From: Lysinibacillus_B sp031181585
Lineage (GTDB): Bacteria; Bacillota; Bacilli; Bacillales_A; Planococcaceae
NCBI RefSeq assembly: GCF_047301505.1
Contig: NZ_CP154840.1
Span: 1,116,001-1,180,000 of the forward strand
DNA length: 64,000 bases
Direction: 5' to 3'
The position numbers and the translations under genes were made by a program. The notes beneath the pieces are model-generated. The model was not told the DNA's origin, did no database searches, and saw only the letters and a list, made by a program, of their open reading frames with translations. Below, piece by piece: positions 1 to 9,119 of this stretch (position 1 is the stretch's first letter; the number at the start of each line of letters is the position of its first letter).

Positions 1-2
1 TC

Positions 3-1490
3 GACAAGATTTGGAACTTTTTCTCCAGCGTAAAAGTTGGAATTGCACTGATTATTTTGAATTTAATTGCCGCCTCTATTGGTACGATTTTGCCGCAGGA
101 GTTTTATGTAAGCGTATCAACGGATGCGGAAAAAGCGAAGTACTATGAGGATATGTACGGTGCTTTTGGTACGCTTTACTACAATTTGGGACTATCGGAT
201 CTCTATTCATCCTGGTGGTTCCAAATTTTAGTAGGTATGCTGGCTGTATCAATTATCGTTGCCAGTATCGACCGAGGACTGCCGCTGCATAAATCTCTGA
301 AAAATCAGCGTGTAAAACGACACCAAAGCTTTATGAAGCGTCAACGCATTTTTGCAGAGGGAGCGCCTGCCGCAGAGCAAGATAAAACGCTTGATCTAGT
401 CGAACAGAAAATGAAAGCGATGAAATATAAGGTGCGCCGTGAAGGTAATGCACTAATGGCAGAAAAAAACCGCTTTGCCCGTTACGGTCCTTATATTAAT
501 CACGTAGGATTGATTGTTTTCCTAGGTGCTGTCATGCTGCGCTTATTGCCCGGCTTCTACATAGATGAATCCATGTGGCTGCGTGAAGGGGAGCTACGTG
601 CTGTTCCAGGCATGGAGGGCTACTTCATTCACAATGACGAGTTTATTCTGGAGACGTACGACAATGAACCACAGGGTGAACAACTAAAGCAGGGCGTCAA
701 TGTCATGGCAAAAAACTATCAGACAAACGTAACGCTCTATAAACAGCAAGAAGGTGACTTGCCTGGTCAGACAGATAACCTGGAAGTTGTCGACACATTT
801 GAAATCAAAGTAAATTCCCCGCTTAAGCATGAGGGGTATGCAATGTATCAAATGGACTATGGTTTGAATGAATTAAAAACAATGAAGTTTGCATTAACAA
901 ATAAAGCATCAGGCGATTCACTAGGTGAATTGACAATTGACCTGGCAAACCCTGAAACGGAATATGTACTGAGTGACAATACACGTGTTGAAATTGTATC
1001 ATACTTACCGGACTTCTCAGGATTTGAGGAAGGGGTGCCGCAGACGGCCTCTCCAACACCAAATAATCCGGCATTTATCTTCCGTATGTATACACCTGAA
1101 AAGCCAGAGGGAGAGACAAGCTTCGTAGCGATTCAGCAGACGCTTGAACCTTTAGGAGAAAACGCATACAAAATGTCTTTCCAAGGTGTCGAAACACGTA
1201 ACATGTCAGGTTTAACAATTCGTAAAGATAAAACCATTCCATTTTTATTCATAGGTGGTATGATATTCATGCTAGGTGTTGCTGTCGGCTCCTACTGGGC
1301 GCACCGCCGCTTATGGGTGGAAGAGCTTCCGGACGGTACGATTCGTCTAGCAGCGCATACAAATAAAAACTGGTTTGGTATGAAAAAAGAATTGGATGCC
1401 GTTACGGCGTTCGCACATCTTCCAGCTTATGTGGATCAGGCTGAAACAGAAAAGGAAGAAAATAAAAAGGAAGGTGACAACACCTTATGA
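3..1490 (+). CDS. resB: Cytochrome c biogenesis protein ResB (5' truncated by window edge)
   Basis: ResB forms with ResC the system II haem-handling complex that attaches haem to c-type cytochromes on the outer face of the membrane. The reading frame is open to the left edge: codons before the first TTG at 57 read DKIWNFFSSVKVGIALIILN, a typical ResB first membrane segment, so the gene starts outside the window. Further membrane segments lie around nt 210-280, 490-550 and 1235-1290, with a large extracytoplasmic domain between the last two. A soluble charged tail ends the protein. The stop overlaps the resC start by four bases (ATGA), which implies translational coupling. Confidence 0.93.
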   Translation, partial: DKIWNFFSSVKVGIALIILNLIAASIGTILPQEFYVSVSTDAEKAKYYEDMYGAFGTLYYNLGLSDLYSSWWFQILVGMLAVSIIVASIDRGLPLHKSLKNQRVKRHQSFMKRQRIFAEGAPAAEQDKTLDLVEQKMKAMKYKVRREGNALMAEKNRFARYGPYINHVGLIVFLGAVMLRLLPGFYIDESMWLREGELRAVPGMEGYFIHNDEFILETYDNEPQGEQLKQGVNVMAKNYQTNVTLYKQQEGDLPGQTDNLEVVDTFEIKVNSPLKHEGYAMYQMDYGLNELKTMKFALTNKASGDSLGELTIDLANPETEYVLSDNTRVEIVSYLPDFSGFEEGVPQTASPTPNNPAFIFRMYTPEKPEGETSFVAIQQTLEPLGENAYKMSFQGVETRNMSGLTIRKDKTIPFLFIGGMIFMLGVAVGSYWAHRRLWVEELPDGTIRLAAHTNKNWFGMKKELDAVTAFAHLPAYVDQAETEKEENKKEGDNTL

Positions 1491-2671
1491 GTTTGATTGA
1501 TTTAAGTGGTAACCTCCTGTTTGTAGCATTCATCTGTTACTTGATTGGTACATTCCTATTTGGAGGAGCAATCAAGGAGAAGAATGATACAGCAGCAAAA
1601 CGTGCTGACAGCTGGGGAAAAATCGCAATCGGGGTAACGATTATCGGTCTCCTTGCACAGCTGGGTTACTTCATCACTCGCTGGATGTACACTGGACATG
1701 CTCCTGTAAGTAATATGTTTGAATTCACAACAGCATTCGGCATGTTCATCGTGCTATCTTTCATCGTCATTTACTTTATGTATAAAGTAACGGCACTAGG
1801 TGTAGTAGCATTGCCGATCGCACTATTAATTATTGCGTATGCTTCCATGTTCACAAAGGAAGTAAGTCCGCTTGTCCCGTCTTTACAAAGTCACTGGCTG
1901 ACAATCCACGTAATTACAGCGGCACTTGGCCAATCGATATTGGCGATGAGTGCTGTAGCAGGGCTGATTTACCTGCTGAAAAATGTGGATGTAAAAAAAG
2001 CGACAAAAGAGCGCTTCTGGCTGGAAGCAGTTATGTTTTTCTGTGTACTGGTGATCGGGTTTGTAGTAGCGACATCCGCATTCAGAGTTACAGGCTATGA
2101 GGCAACTTTCGAACATGTAACAAAAGAAGGTAATACAGAAGTAGTAGAATATACAATGCCTCCGATTTTCGGACCGCATGACTATGTCGAACTTTCTGAA
2201 AATCGTATGACACCGTTTGTCGAAGTGCCTGCTTTAATTGATGCACGTAAGCTGACAACAGTTGTATGGTCAATTCTATTTGGTTCCATTCTATATGTAT
2301 TAATCCGTTTGATTGCCCGCCGTTCAGTATCATCGATGATTCAGCCGTTAGTAAAACGCGTTAATTCACAGTTGATGGATGAAATCGGCTATCGTGCTGT
2401 ATTAATTGGTTTCCCGGTATTTACACTAGGAGCACTCATTTTCGCGATGATTTGGGCTCAAATTGCATGGAGCCGTTTCTGGGGCTGGGACCCGAAAGAA
2501 GTATGGGCGCTTATTACATGGTTATTCTATGCAGCATTCCTGCACCTTCGTCTATCCAAAGGCTGGGAAGGGAAAAAGTCTGCTTGGCTGACGGTAATTG
2601 GCTTCCTCATCATCATGTTTAACTTGGTAGTAGTAAACCTTGTAATCGCAGGTTTGCATTCTTACGCATAA
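1487..2671 (+). CDS. resC: Cytochrome c biogenesis protein ResC (CcsA family)
   Basis: This is the partner of ResB in system II cytochrome c maturation. The 394-residue protein has many membrane segments. Its haem-handling tryptophan-rich (WWD) motif is visible near the C-terminus as FWGWDPKEVWALITW, followed by the usual final segment and a conserved histidine (FLHLRLSKGW). The start overlaps resB by ATGA. A hairpin with a T-rich tail follows at about 2692-2724. ResD-type control is known for this operon in B. subtilis; I did not identify a binding site. Confidence 0.93.
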   Translation: MSLIDLSGNLLFVAFICYLIGTFLFGGAIKEKNDTAAKRADSWGKIAIGVTIIGLLAQLGYFITRWMYTGHAPVSNMFEFTTAFGMFIVLSFIVIYFMYKVTALGVVALPIALLIIAYASMFTKEVSPLVPSLQSHWLTIHVITAALGQSILAMSAVAGLIYLLKNVDVKKATKERFWLEAVMFFCVLVIGFVVATSAFRVTGYEATFEHVTKEGNTEVVEYTMPPIFGPHDYVELSENRMTPFVEVPALIDARKLTTVVWSILFGSILYVLIRLIARRSVSSMIQPLVKRVNSQLMDEIGYRAVLIGFPVFTLGALIFAMIWAQIAWSRFWGWDPKEVWALITWLFYAAFLHLRLSKGWEGKKSAWLTVIGFLIIMFNLVVVNLVIAGLHSYA

Positions 2672-2691
2672 ATAGAGAGAAAAATTGGCAA

Positions 2692-2724
2692 AAGGAGTCG
2701 TATTTTACGGCTCCTCTTCTTTTC
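2692..2724 (+). terminator. Terminator after resC
   Basis: The inverted repeat AGGAGTCG/CGGCTCCT (with one T-G pair) has a loop of about seven bases and is followed by a T-rich run. It separates resBC from resDE, although resDE could also receive readthrough. Confidence 0.65.
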
Positions 2725-2786
2725 ATTTACTGACTAAAACTGTACAATAGAAGATGTAGATAAAGCTTGAAGGGAGATTCACACCA

Positions 2787-3503
2787 GTGTCTGAGAATAT
2801 TTCTGTATTAGTAGTGGACGATGAAGATCGCATTCGCCGTCTTTTAAAAATGTACCTTGAACGAGAAGGGTACATGGTAGACGAAGCCGAAAACGGTGAA
2901 GAAGCGATTGAAAAGGCGTTTGAAAATGAATATCACTGTATTCTTTTAGATATCATGATGCCGGAAAAAGATGGCCTGCAAGTTTGTGAAGAGATCCGTG
3001 AAAAGAAAACAACACCTATTATTTTATTAACAGCAAAAGGGGAAGAAGCAAACCGTGTACAAGGGTTTGAGCTAGGAGCTGATGACTATATCGTAAAGCC
3101 GTTCAGTCCGCGTGAAGTGGTGCTTCGTGTGAAAGCGATCCTGCGTCGTTCTGCTGCATTCTCGCCTGTCGCAAGTGCGTCAACTTCGAAAGATCTGGTA
3201 GTATTCCCACATCTGACGATTGACCATGATGCCCATCGTGTAACAGCAGATGGCAAGGAAGTCAATCTGACGCCGAAAGAGTATGAGCTGCTGTATTTTT
3301 TAGCAAAGTCTCCAGATAAAGTGTTTGATCGTGAACAGTTATTAAAGGAAGTTTGGCACTATGACTTCTTTGGCGACCTTCGCACTGTTGATACACATGT
3401 GAAACGTTTACGCGAAAAGCTAAACCGCGTTTCTGAAAATGCGGCAAAGATGATCGTGACAGTATGGGGCGTCGGCTACAAATTCGAGGTCGTGAATGAA
3501 TAG
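2787..3503 (+). CDS. resD: Response regulator ResD
   Basis: OmpR-family response regulator of 238 residues. In B. subtilis, ResD with ResE controls aerobic and anaerobic respiration genes, including cytochrome c maturation genes like those just upstream. The receiver domain has acidic residues D11-D12, the phosphoacceptor D55 in LLDIMMP, and the conserved lysine in IVKPFSP. A C-terminal winged helix spans about residues 130-235. The start is GTG at 2787, supported by the AAGGGAG ribosome site 10 bases upstream. It overlaps resE by eight bases. Confidence 0.95.
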   Translation: MSENISVLVVDDEDRIRRLLKMYLEREGYMVDEAENGEEAIEKAFENEYHCILLDIMMPEKDGLQVCEEIREKKTTPIILLTAKGEEANRVQGFELGADDYIVKPFSPREVVLRVKAILRRSAAFSPVASASTSKDLVVFPHLTIDHDAHRVTADGKEVNLTPKEYELLYFLAKSPDKVFDREQLLKEVWHYDFFGDLRTVDTHVKRLREKLNRVSENAAKMIVTVWGVGYKFEVVNE

Positions 3504-5271
3504 AATATGGAATAGTATTGTCGGGAAGCTGTGGGTAACCATATTGCTTCTCGTTTCATTTGTCCTTTTCATTTTCACGGTCTTCATGCTGGAGTTTTTA
3601 GAAAACTACCATAGTGAGCAGGCTGAAAGCTCCCTTCGTCAGACGGCGGCAGCGATCGCAAGTATTGTAGATGAATACGGCGATAGCCATTCCCCGATTG
3701 AAGTCATCAAGGTTGTACTGGATGAATATACGAATGCACTTGTAGCAAATAGTCCGGATGATATTGTCTATGCGGTACAAGAGGGGAAAAACCAAGAAGA
3801 AATTCAGCAGGCAATTTTGGGAAATAAGGCATTTCAAACGATTTATGAATCAGATAAGCCGATTTTAAAAGAAATGATACTCCCTTCTCAATCTGAAGCG
3901 GAGAAAATGGAGTCTTATGTGGTACTTGGCTTCCCACTGAAATCGGAAAACGAACTGCACGGTGCAGTATTTATTTATCAAAACCCTGATGCTATGCATC
4001 AAACAAGCAAAGAAACGACGAAAATTGTCTTTATCTCTGCCTTGATCGCCTTCGTCCTGACGACGTTCTTTGCCTTCTTCCTGTCGAGCCGTATTACCTA
4101 TCCGCTGCGTCAAATGCGGGAGCATGCATTTGCGCTTTCAAAGGGTAAATTTGATTCGCAGGTGCCAGCGATTCAGAGCAGTGATGAGATTGGTCAACTG
4201 GCTGTTGCTTTCAACCAAATGGGACGGCAGCTGAAGCATCATTTAGAAGTCATTAACCAGGAGAAGGAACAGCTATCAAGCATTTTGACATCCATGACGG
4301 ATGCTGTTATTACCTTCAACCGCGATCGGACAATTCTGCTGAGCAATCCGCCGGCTGAAAAATTGCTGCAAACATGGTTTATCAGCAAGGGGAGTAAGAG
4401 TGAACGTCCGATTCCACCGGAAATTTACCATATGCTTGATCATGTCCTTGATTTTGAGGACAAGATTGAGGAAGATTTGGAAATGGACGGTTCATTTTAT
4501 AGTATTACAATCAGTCCGCTATACAGCGGTGAATCGATACGTGGGGCGATTGCTGTTATTCGTGACAAGACAGAGAAAAACCGTTTGGAGAAACTGCGGT
4601 CAGATTTCATTGCCAATGTCTCGCATGAACTGCGAACGCCAATAGCCATGCTGCAAGGTTATTCGGAGGCTATACTCGATGATGTCGTACAGTCTGAAGA
4701 AGACCGGAATGAAATGATCCGGATTATCTATGATGAATCTCAGCGTATGGGCCGGCTTGTGACGGACTTGCTCGATTTAGCACGTATGGAGTCTGGCCAT
4801 ATTCGTCTATACAAGGATTCAGTCCCGATTGTCCATGTGCTAGAACGTATGACACAGAAGTTCATGCAGGTAGCTAAGGAAAAGCAGGTATACTTGAAAT
4901 TTGAGTCTGACCTGCCGGATGATACGATCATTTCACTTGATGAGGACCGTATCGAGCAAGTATTAACGAACCTTATTGACAATGCCCTCCGCCATACACC
5001 AGAAGGAGGTACGGTTACGGTATCTCTGACAAATGAATTATCATACGCGAGAATTTCTGTAAGCGATACAGGAATAGGTATACCAAAGGATGATCTACCG
5101 TATGTATTTGAGCGCTTTTATAAGGCGGACAAGGCAAGGACGCGGGCGAAAGGCGGAACAGGCCTTGGTTTAGCGATTGCCCGTAATATTGTAGAAGCCC
5201 ATGAAGGAAAAATTAAGGTCGAGAGTGTGGAAAAAGAAGGAACGTCATTTACGTTCTACCTCCCAATGTAA
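3496..5271 (+). CDS. resE: Sensor histidine kinase ResE
   Basis: Membrane sensor kinase of 591 residues that pairs with ResD. Domain order: N-terminal membrane segment (about residues 12-32), extracytoplasmic sensing loop, second membrane segment (about 175-200), HAMP linker, a PAS-like region, HisKA with phosphoacceptor H377 in SHELRTP, and HATPase_c with DNALRHTP (N box), DTGIGIP and GTGLGLAIA (G boxes). The start overlaps resD by eight bases, so the two are one transcript. A strong terminator follows. Confidence 0.95.
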   Translation: MNRIWNSIVGKLWVTILLLVSFVLFIFTVFMLEFLENYHSEQAESSLRQTAAAIASIVDEYGDSHSPIEVIKVVLDEYTNALVANSPDDIVYAVQEGKNQEEIQQAILGNKAFQTIYESDKPILKEMILPSQSEAEKMESYVVLGFPLKSENELHGAVFIYQNPDAMHQTSKETTKIVFISALIAFVLTTFFAFFLSSRITYPLRQMREHAFALSKGKFDSQVPAIQSSDEIGQLAVAFNQMGRQLKHHLEVINQEKEQLSSILTSMTDAVITFNRDRTILLSNPPAEKLLQTWFISKGSKSERPIPPEIYHMLDHVLDFEDKIEEDLEMDGSFYSITISPLYSGESIRGAIAVIRDKTEKNRLEKLRSDFIANVSHELRTPIAMLQGYSEAILDDVVQSEEDRNEMIRIIYDESQRMGRLVTDLLDLARMESGHIRLYKDSVPIVHVLERMTQKFMQVAKEKQVYLKFESDLPDDTIISLDEDRIEQVLTNLIDNALRHTPEGGTVTVSLTNELSYARISVSDTGIGIPKDDLPYVFERFYKADKARTRAKGGTGLGLAIARNIVEAHEGKIKVESVEKEGTSFTFYLPM

Positions 5272-5280
5272 TAATATAGG

Positions 5281-5316
5281 AGATAGGGTCATCGTACCCT
5301 ATCTTTTTATTTTTTA
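5281..5316 (+). terminator. Terminator after resDE
   Basis: Perfect nine-base inverted repeat AGATAGGGT/ACCCTATCT with a six-base loop and a T-rich tail (TTTTATTTTTT). Confidence 0.85.
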
Positions 5317-5418
5317 GGAAATAATAAAACGTTTGCCCAGGGAGTACGCTGAAATAAAGGTGTTCTCTTTTTATCGGACAAGCGCTTAGTAGAGAAGGGC
5401 AATCTCCCTTGTTCTATA

Positions 5419-5444
5419 TGAAACTTTTTTATTACATATTCGAC
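5419..5444 (+). promoter_or_regulatory. ECF sigma promoter upstream of sigX (likely autoregulated)
   Basis: TGAAAC (5419-5424), a 16-base spacer, then CGAC (5441-5444). This matches the -35 AAC / -10 CG signature of Bacillus ECF sigma factors. It lies 29 bases before the sigX start codon, so autoregulation by SigX, as known in B. subtilis, is the simplest reading. Confidence 0.7.
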
Positions 5445-5472
5445 TAATTTAATGAGAACGGAGGTGGAGTGG

Positions 5473-5997
5473 ATGAAGGAATCCATTTTCCATCGATTAT
5501 ATGATGAGTACCACCAGGATGTCTTTCAGTTCTTAATTTATCTCGTGAAAGATAGGACCGTGGCCGAAGACCTTTCCCATGAAGTGTATGTGCGGGTGTT
5601 GAAAGCATATGACCGCTTTGAGGGGAGAAGTACAGAAAAGACATGGCTCTTTTCCATCGCGAAAAATGTAGCTATTGATCATTTTCGGAAAGCAAGGGTC
5701 AGAGGCCGCCATTCCTTTGATGCTTTTGATTGGGAGCAGGAGCAGCTCGTGTCGCCTACCAAATCTCCTGAGCAGTTTGCAGAGCTGAATGAAGAACTGA
5801 ATCGCCTTCTGACTGTACTGGAGTATTGTACGGGTGATCAGAAGATGGTGATTGTCATGCGCTACTTCCAGGAGCTTTCTATTACAGAAACGGCCGAAAT
5901 TTTAGGATGGACGGAAGGTAAAGTAAAAACAACGCAGCATCGGGCAATCAAAGCGCTGCGGGAGAAATTGAGTGAACAGGAGGCGAATTCATTATGA
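5473..5997 (+). CDS. sigX: ECF sigma factor SigX
   Basis: Extracytoplasmic-function sigma factor of 174 residues. In B. subtilis, SigX adjusts cell-surface charge and resistance to cationic peptides. Region 2 is seen in YHQDVFQFLIYLVKDRTVAEDL and the following EVYVRVLKAY stretch; region 4 is the C-terminal helix-turn-helix (ITETAEILGWTEGKVKTTQH). The ATG at 5473 is chosen over the upstream ATG at 5452 because GGAGGTGG lies directly before it and the resulting N-terminus matches SigX. It overlaps the next gene by ATGA, the usual arrangement for a sigma/anti-sigma pair. Confidence 0.92.
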   Translation: MKESIFHRLYDEYHQDVFQFLIYLVKDRTVAEDLSHEVYVRVLKAYDRFEGRSTEKTWLFSIAKNVAIDHFRKARVRGRHSFDAFDWEQEQLVSPTKSPEQFAELNEELNRLLTVLEYCTGDQKMVIVMRYFQELSITETAEILGWTEGKVKTTQHRAIKALREKLSEQEANSL

Positions 5998-7199
5998 AGA
6001 ACGAAAAATGGGACGATCAACAGCTGGAAGAGCTCTTATCCAAAGCCCCAAAAATTCAAGATCATCGTTCAAAGGAAGACGTCTTCGCAAGACTGAAAGA
6101 GGCTGGTGCTTTTGAAGAGGAGCCAGTACAATTAAGCAAAAAGAAAAAACGAAATCCTTTTATGCTCTTCGGGTTGACGGCTGCTTTGACATTTATAACA
6201 TTTGGTGGTGTATACTACTTTTCGCAAAATTCTTCTGAGGAGAAAAGTATCTCTATGTTTGACGAAGAGAGTTCAAATAAACAGGAACAAACGCTGGATA
6301 CAGCTGAAAACACAGCGGAAATCGAAGAGATGGCTATCCGGGCAATACCGGAAGAGGACATCCGCACGTCAGTATATGAGGAACAGCTGGAGGAGGCCTC
6401 TGCATTTCACATCGGTCTAGCTGGAAATGATGCAGAAAGTGTACCGGTTACGATTGTTATTCCGAAAGAAAAGCTTGTGGAGGACTTCGGCAAAGAAGCA
6501 CCGACTCAGGTTGAAATGTATAATAAATATGCTTCGAAGCTGGATGAACAGGCAGCAGGATTCAATGAGTTGCATCCGGTAAAAGGAAAAATTGAAGAAC
6601 AGGGAAAAACAGTGACCCATACTTTACCTGCTGATCATGGATATGATGTGTCATCCGGAGCGGCAGCCGTTTATACGGGAATGCTGACGGACACATTTAG
6701 CAAAAATTATGATAAGGCAATTATGCAAAATCAAGATGGGACACCGATGACTTTTAAAGAGGCAGGAACACCAAGCGAACCTTTAGATTTGAAAAATGCT
6801 TCGCGCTATAGCTATTTCCTGGATGAACAGGAAAGTGGTGTCTTTTTAGCCCCGAATTTCCGACAGACCTTTCAGACGGTAACAGAAGCTTTGGAATATA
6901 TGAAGGTAGAAGAGAATGATATTTATAAAACGGCCATTCTACCAGGCGTAGATTATAAGGTAACAGATGGCAATGTCGTGAAAGTCACTTTTACAGCTCC
7001 TCTGGATTTAGAGACGGTTGATTCACAGCAGGCGATGCATATGATTGAAGCGATGCTGTTGACGGCTTCAGGCTTTAATAAGCAGATACTGTTTGAAAAC
7101 ATTGTACAAACGGAATGGAGAGGTTTCTATTTCGCTGAGCCCCTTCCGAAGCCAGTTGGGCCAAACGAATTACCGGTTGATCTTATCCAGGCTAAATAG
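5994..7199 (+). CDS. rsiX: Anti-sigma-X factor RsiX
   Basis: Membrane protein of 401 residues, co-translated with sigX. The cytoplasmic N-terminus (residues 1-50, LPKI-like KAPKIQDHRSKEDVF) should bind SigX. One membrane segment spans about residues 56-76, and a long acidic extracytoplasmic domain follows. Family knowledge: RsiX holds SigX at the membrane. The coupled ATGA overlap and the length support the call. The gene ends in a hairpin whose right arm overlaps the -35 box of the ribU promoter. Confidence 0.88.
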   Translation: MKNEKWDDQQLEELLSKAPKIQDHRSKEDVFARLKEAGAFEEEPVQLSKKKKRNPFMLFGLTAALTFITFGGVYYFSQNSSEEKSISMFDEESSNKQEQTLDTAENTAEIEEMAIRAIPEEDIRTSVYEEQLEEASAFHIGLAGNDAESVPVTIVIPKEKLVEDFGKEAPTQVEMYNKYASKLDEQAAGFNELHPVKGKIEEQGKTVTHTLPADHGYDVSSGAAAVYTGMLTDTFSKNYDKAIMQNQDGTPMTFKEAGTPSEPLDLKNASRYSYFLDEQESGVFLAPNFRQTFQTVTEALEYMKVEENDIYKTAILPGVDYKVTDGNVVKVTFTAPLDLETVDSQQAMHMIEAMLLTASGFNKQILFENIVQTEWRGFYFAEPLPKPVGPNELPVDLIQAK

Positions 7200-7209
7200 A
7201 CAACTTTAG

Positions 7210-7247
7210 AGAATTGTAGGCAAAAGGGTTTACAATTCTCGTTTTTC
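7210..7247 (+). terminator. rsiX terminator overlapping the ribU promoter
   Basis: AGAATTGTA (7210-7218) and TACAATTCT (7231-7239) form a nine-base stem followed by a T-rich stretch. The right arm contains most of the -35 hexamer of the next promoter. Confidence 0.7.
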
Positions 7248-7256
7248 TCTTATAAT
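7229..7256 (+). promoter_or_regulatory. SigA promoter of ribU leader
   Basis: TTTACA (7229-7234), a 16-base spacer and a perfect TATAAT (7251-7256), about 33 bases before the start of the FMN riboswitch. Confidence 0.7.
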
Positions 7257-7286
7257 AAAAAGTGTAACATAATTTTATATTGATTC

Positions 7287-7460
7287 ATCTTCGGGGCAGG
7301 GTGTAATTCCCGACCGGCGGTAATAGAAGGAGCGATATCCGACCATTTTTGGAGGATATTGCAGCAACCCTTCTTCAGCCCGCGAGCCGCTTTTATAGTG
7401 CGCAGGATTTGGTGAGAGTCCAAAGCCGACAGTATAGTCTGGATGGGAGAAGGTGAAGGT
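7287..7460 (+). ncRNA. FMN riboswitch (RFN element)
   Basis: The conserved RFN sequence is readable: TCTTCGGGGCAGGGTG near the 5' end, CCCGACCGGCGGTAAT in the next arm, CAGCCCGCGAGCCG, GATTTGGTGAGAGTCCAAAGC-type core elements, the GCCGACAGTATAGTCTGGATG segment and the closing GGGAGAAGG strand. It precedes a riboflavin transporter gene, a classic partner. FMN binding is expected to favour the terminator hairpin downstream. Confidence 0.95.
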
Positions 7461-7583
7461 ACGGTCGTCATTTCATGAGAAATGTCGTGTTTTGTGTACG
7501 CCTTAAAGCTAAAGGGAACTGGCTTTATTTCGCTGTACGCAAAATACCGATGTTAAGACCTTTATTTAAGTGTGCCTTATTCT

Positions 7584-7613
7584 CCCTTATACAATATTGT
7601 ATAAGGGTTTTTT
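7584..7613 (+). terminator. Riboswitch-controlled terminator in ribU leader
   Basis: CCCTTATAC/GTATAAGGG arms around AATATT, followed by TTTTTT. It lies 124 bases after the aptamer and 66 bases before the ribU start codon, the place expected for an FMN expression platform. Confidence 0.8.
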
Positions 7614-7679
7614 CATGGAACGCGACGCCGGTTGTACCTTTCTTCTTGCGAGATGGAATCAGCAAAGGAGAAGATTTTT

Positions 7680-8258
7680 ATGACGAAGACAAACAAAAAG
7701 TTGCGTTCATTCGTAACAATTGCGATGTTGAGTAGTATTTCATTTATCTTAATGCTATTTAACTTTCCGCTACCATGGTTCCCAGCATTTTTGCAAATCG
7801 ACTTCAGTGATGTACCAGCATTGATTGCGGCTATCACAATGGGTCCGGTTGCCGGTATTTTAGTAGAGCTTATGAAAAATATTCTGGACTGGATTTTCTC
7901 AGGCTCGCCAACAGGTATGCCGGTAGGGCACATGGCGAATTTTGCAACAGGTATTTTGTTCATCTTGCCTGTTTATTACATTTACAAAAAACTACCTTCT
8001 GCAAAAGGTTTATTTTTCGGCTTGATCGTTGGTTCGTTAATCATGTCAGTAGGAATGGCCTTCTTGAACTATATCGCATTTTTACCGATGTATGGATACT
8101 TCATGAACTTCCATGTGGAGAATATGTCTGAGATGGCAGTGAAGGCAATCTTACCGTTTAATCTGCTTAAAGGGGTCATGCTCATTGTTATTGTGACGGT
8201 CCTATTCCGTACAATGAATAAGTGGATTCAAAACCAGCGTTTACAATATTTATCGTAA
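7680..8258 (+). CDS. ribU: Riboflavin transporter, ECF S-component RibU/FmnP
   Basis: Substrate-binding membrane subunit of an energy-coupling-factor transporter that imports riboflavin. It has 192 residues and about six hydrophobic segments. The N-terminal signature LRSFVTIAMLSSISFILMLF and the substrate region (FPAFLQIDFSDVPALI and ELMKNILDWIFSGSPTG) are typical of RibU. The ATG at 7680 is chosen over the upstream TTG because AAAGGAG precedes it at 7665-7670. Expression should drop when FMN is plentiful because of the riboswitch. The general ECF module (EcfA, EcfA', EcfT) is not in this window. Confidence 0.93.
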   Translation: MTKTNKKLRSFVTIAMLSSISFILMLFNFPLPWFPAFLQIDFSDVPALIAAITMGPVAGILVELMKNILDWIFSGSPTGMPVGHMANFATGILFILPVYYIYKKLPSAKGLFFGLIVGSLIMSVGMAFLNYIAFLPMYGYFMNFHVENMSEMAVKAILPFNLLKGVMLIVIVTVLFRTMNKWIQNQRLQYLS

Positions 8259-8263
8259 CGAAT

Positions 8264-8296
8264 ACGCAGCTGCTTCGGTAGCTGCGTTTTATTTTG
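8264..8296 (+). terminator. Terminator after ribU
   Basis: ACGCAGCT and AGCTGCGT arms with a TTCG-containing loop, then a T-rich tail. Confidence 0.85.
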
Positions 8297-8374
8297 CCTT
8301 TCGACATGATACAATAACGCCGTATGAATGATAAGAGCTAAATTGATTTGTCGATGAATTGAGGAGGAAAAGAT

Positions 8375-8992
8375 ATGTGGATCGATATTACAATACCATT
8401 ACATAAAAATATACCCGTATGGCCAGGGGATGCACCATTTGATTACCGGCTGGCGGCGAAACTCGAGCCGGACGGGGCAAACGTAGGCGAGGTGATGATG
8501 AGTCTACATACGGGCACTCATGTTGATGCTCCCTATCATTATGATGATTTTGGAAAATCGATTGATGCCTTGCCGCTTGACTTGTTCATGGGAGCTGTAC
8601 TGCTGGTAGAGATGACAAATGTAGAGCAAATTCAAAGAGTGCATGTCGAGATGCTTCCGTTGCAGGGGATAGAACGGATATTTTTCAAAACGAAAAAAGA
8701 GCATGACTTATACCGTTTCGACCCTTCCTATACAACGGTTCATCCTGAGACAGTTGCGTTTCTAGCTGCTCAAGGAATTAAGGTGCTGGGGACGGATGCG
8801 CCTTCTGTTGATGCAGTAGAGGATGTGGCATTACAGGCTCATCACGCTTGTAATGAAGAAGGAATTTATATTATCGAAAACTTGTACTTAAAAGATGTGG
8901 AAGCAGGATTATACGAGTTTATCGGTCTCCCTTTGGCCATACAGGGCGGAGATGCATCTCCGATTAGGGCAATTATTCGAAAAGTCGAATAG
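8375..8992 (+). CDS. kynB: Kynurenine formamidase-like hydrolase (KynB/cyclase family)
   Basis: Metal-dependent hydrolase of 205 residues in the cyclase/arylformamidase family. It would release formate from N-formylkynurenine in tryptophan breakdown. The signature HTGTHVDAPYH places zinc ligands at H45, H49 and D51 and the catalytic histidine at H55, matching the pattern known for bacterial KynB. RBS GGAGG precedes the ATG. It stands alone between terminators. KynA (tryptophan dioxygenase) and KynU (kynureninase) are not in the window, so the substrate assignment rests on family similarity. It would feed anthranilate to the island at 29.9-44 kb. Confidence 0.72.
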   Translation: MWIDITIPLHKNIPVWPGDAPFDYRLAAKLEPDGANVGEVMMSLHTGTHVDAPYHYDDFGKSIDALPLDLFMGAVLLVEMTNVEQIQRVHVEMLPLQGIERIFFKTKKEHDLYRFDPSYTTVHPETVAFLAAQGIKVLGTDAPSVDAVEDVALQAHHACNEEGIYIIENLYLKDVEAGLYEFIGLPLAIQGGDASPIRAIIRKVE

Positions 8993-9000
8993 AATTAAAG

Positions 9001-9028
9001 AAGCTGACCAAAGAGGGTCGGCTTTTTT
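9001..9028 (+). terminator. Terminator after kynB-like gene
   Basis: AAGCTGACC pairs with GGGTCGGCTT (one wobble) and is followed by TTTTTT. Confidence 0.75.
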
Positions 9029-9119
9029 GTTTAAACAGAGCTTATTTGCAGACCGGCGGACTTTATATGTCAGCCGGCTTTTTATCTCAAATTGAGATTA
9101 AATTAATCTAAAAAACGTA

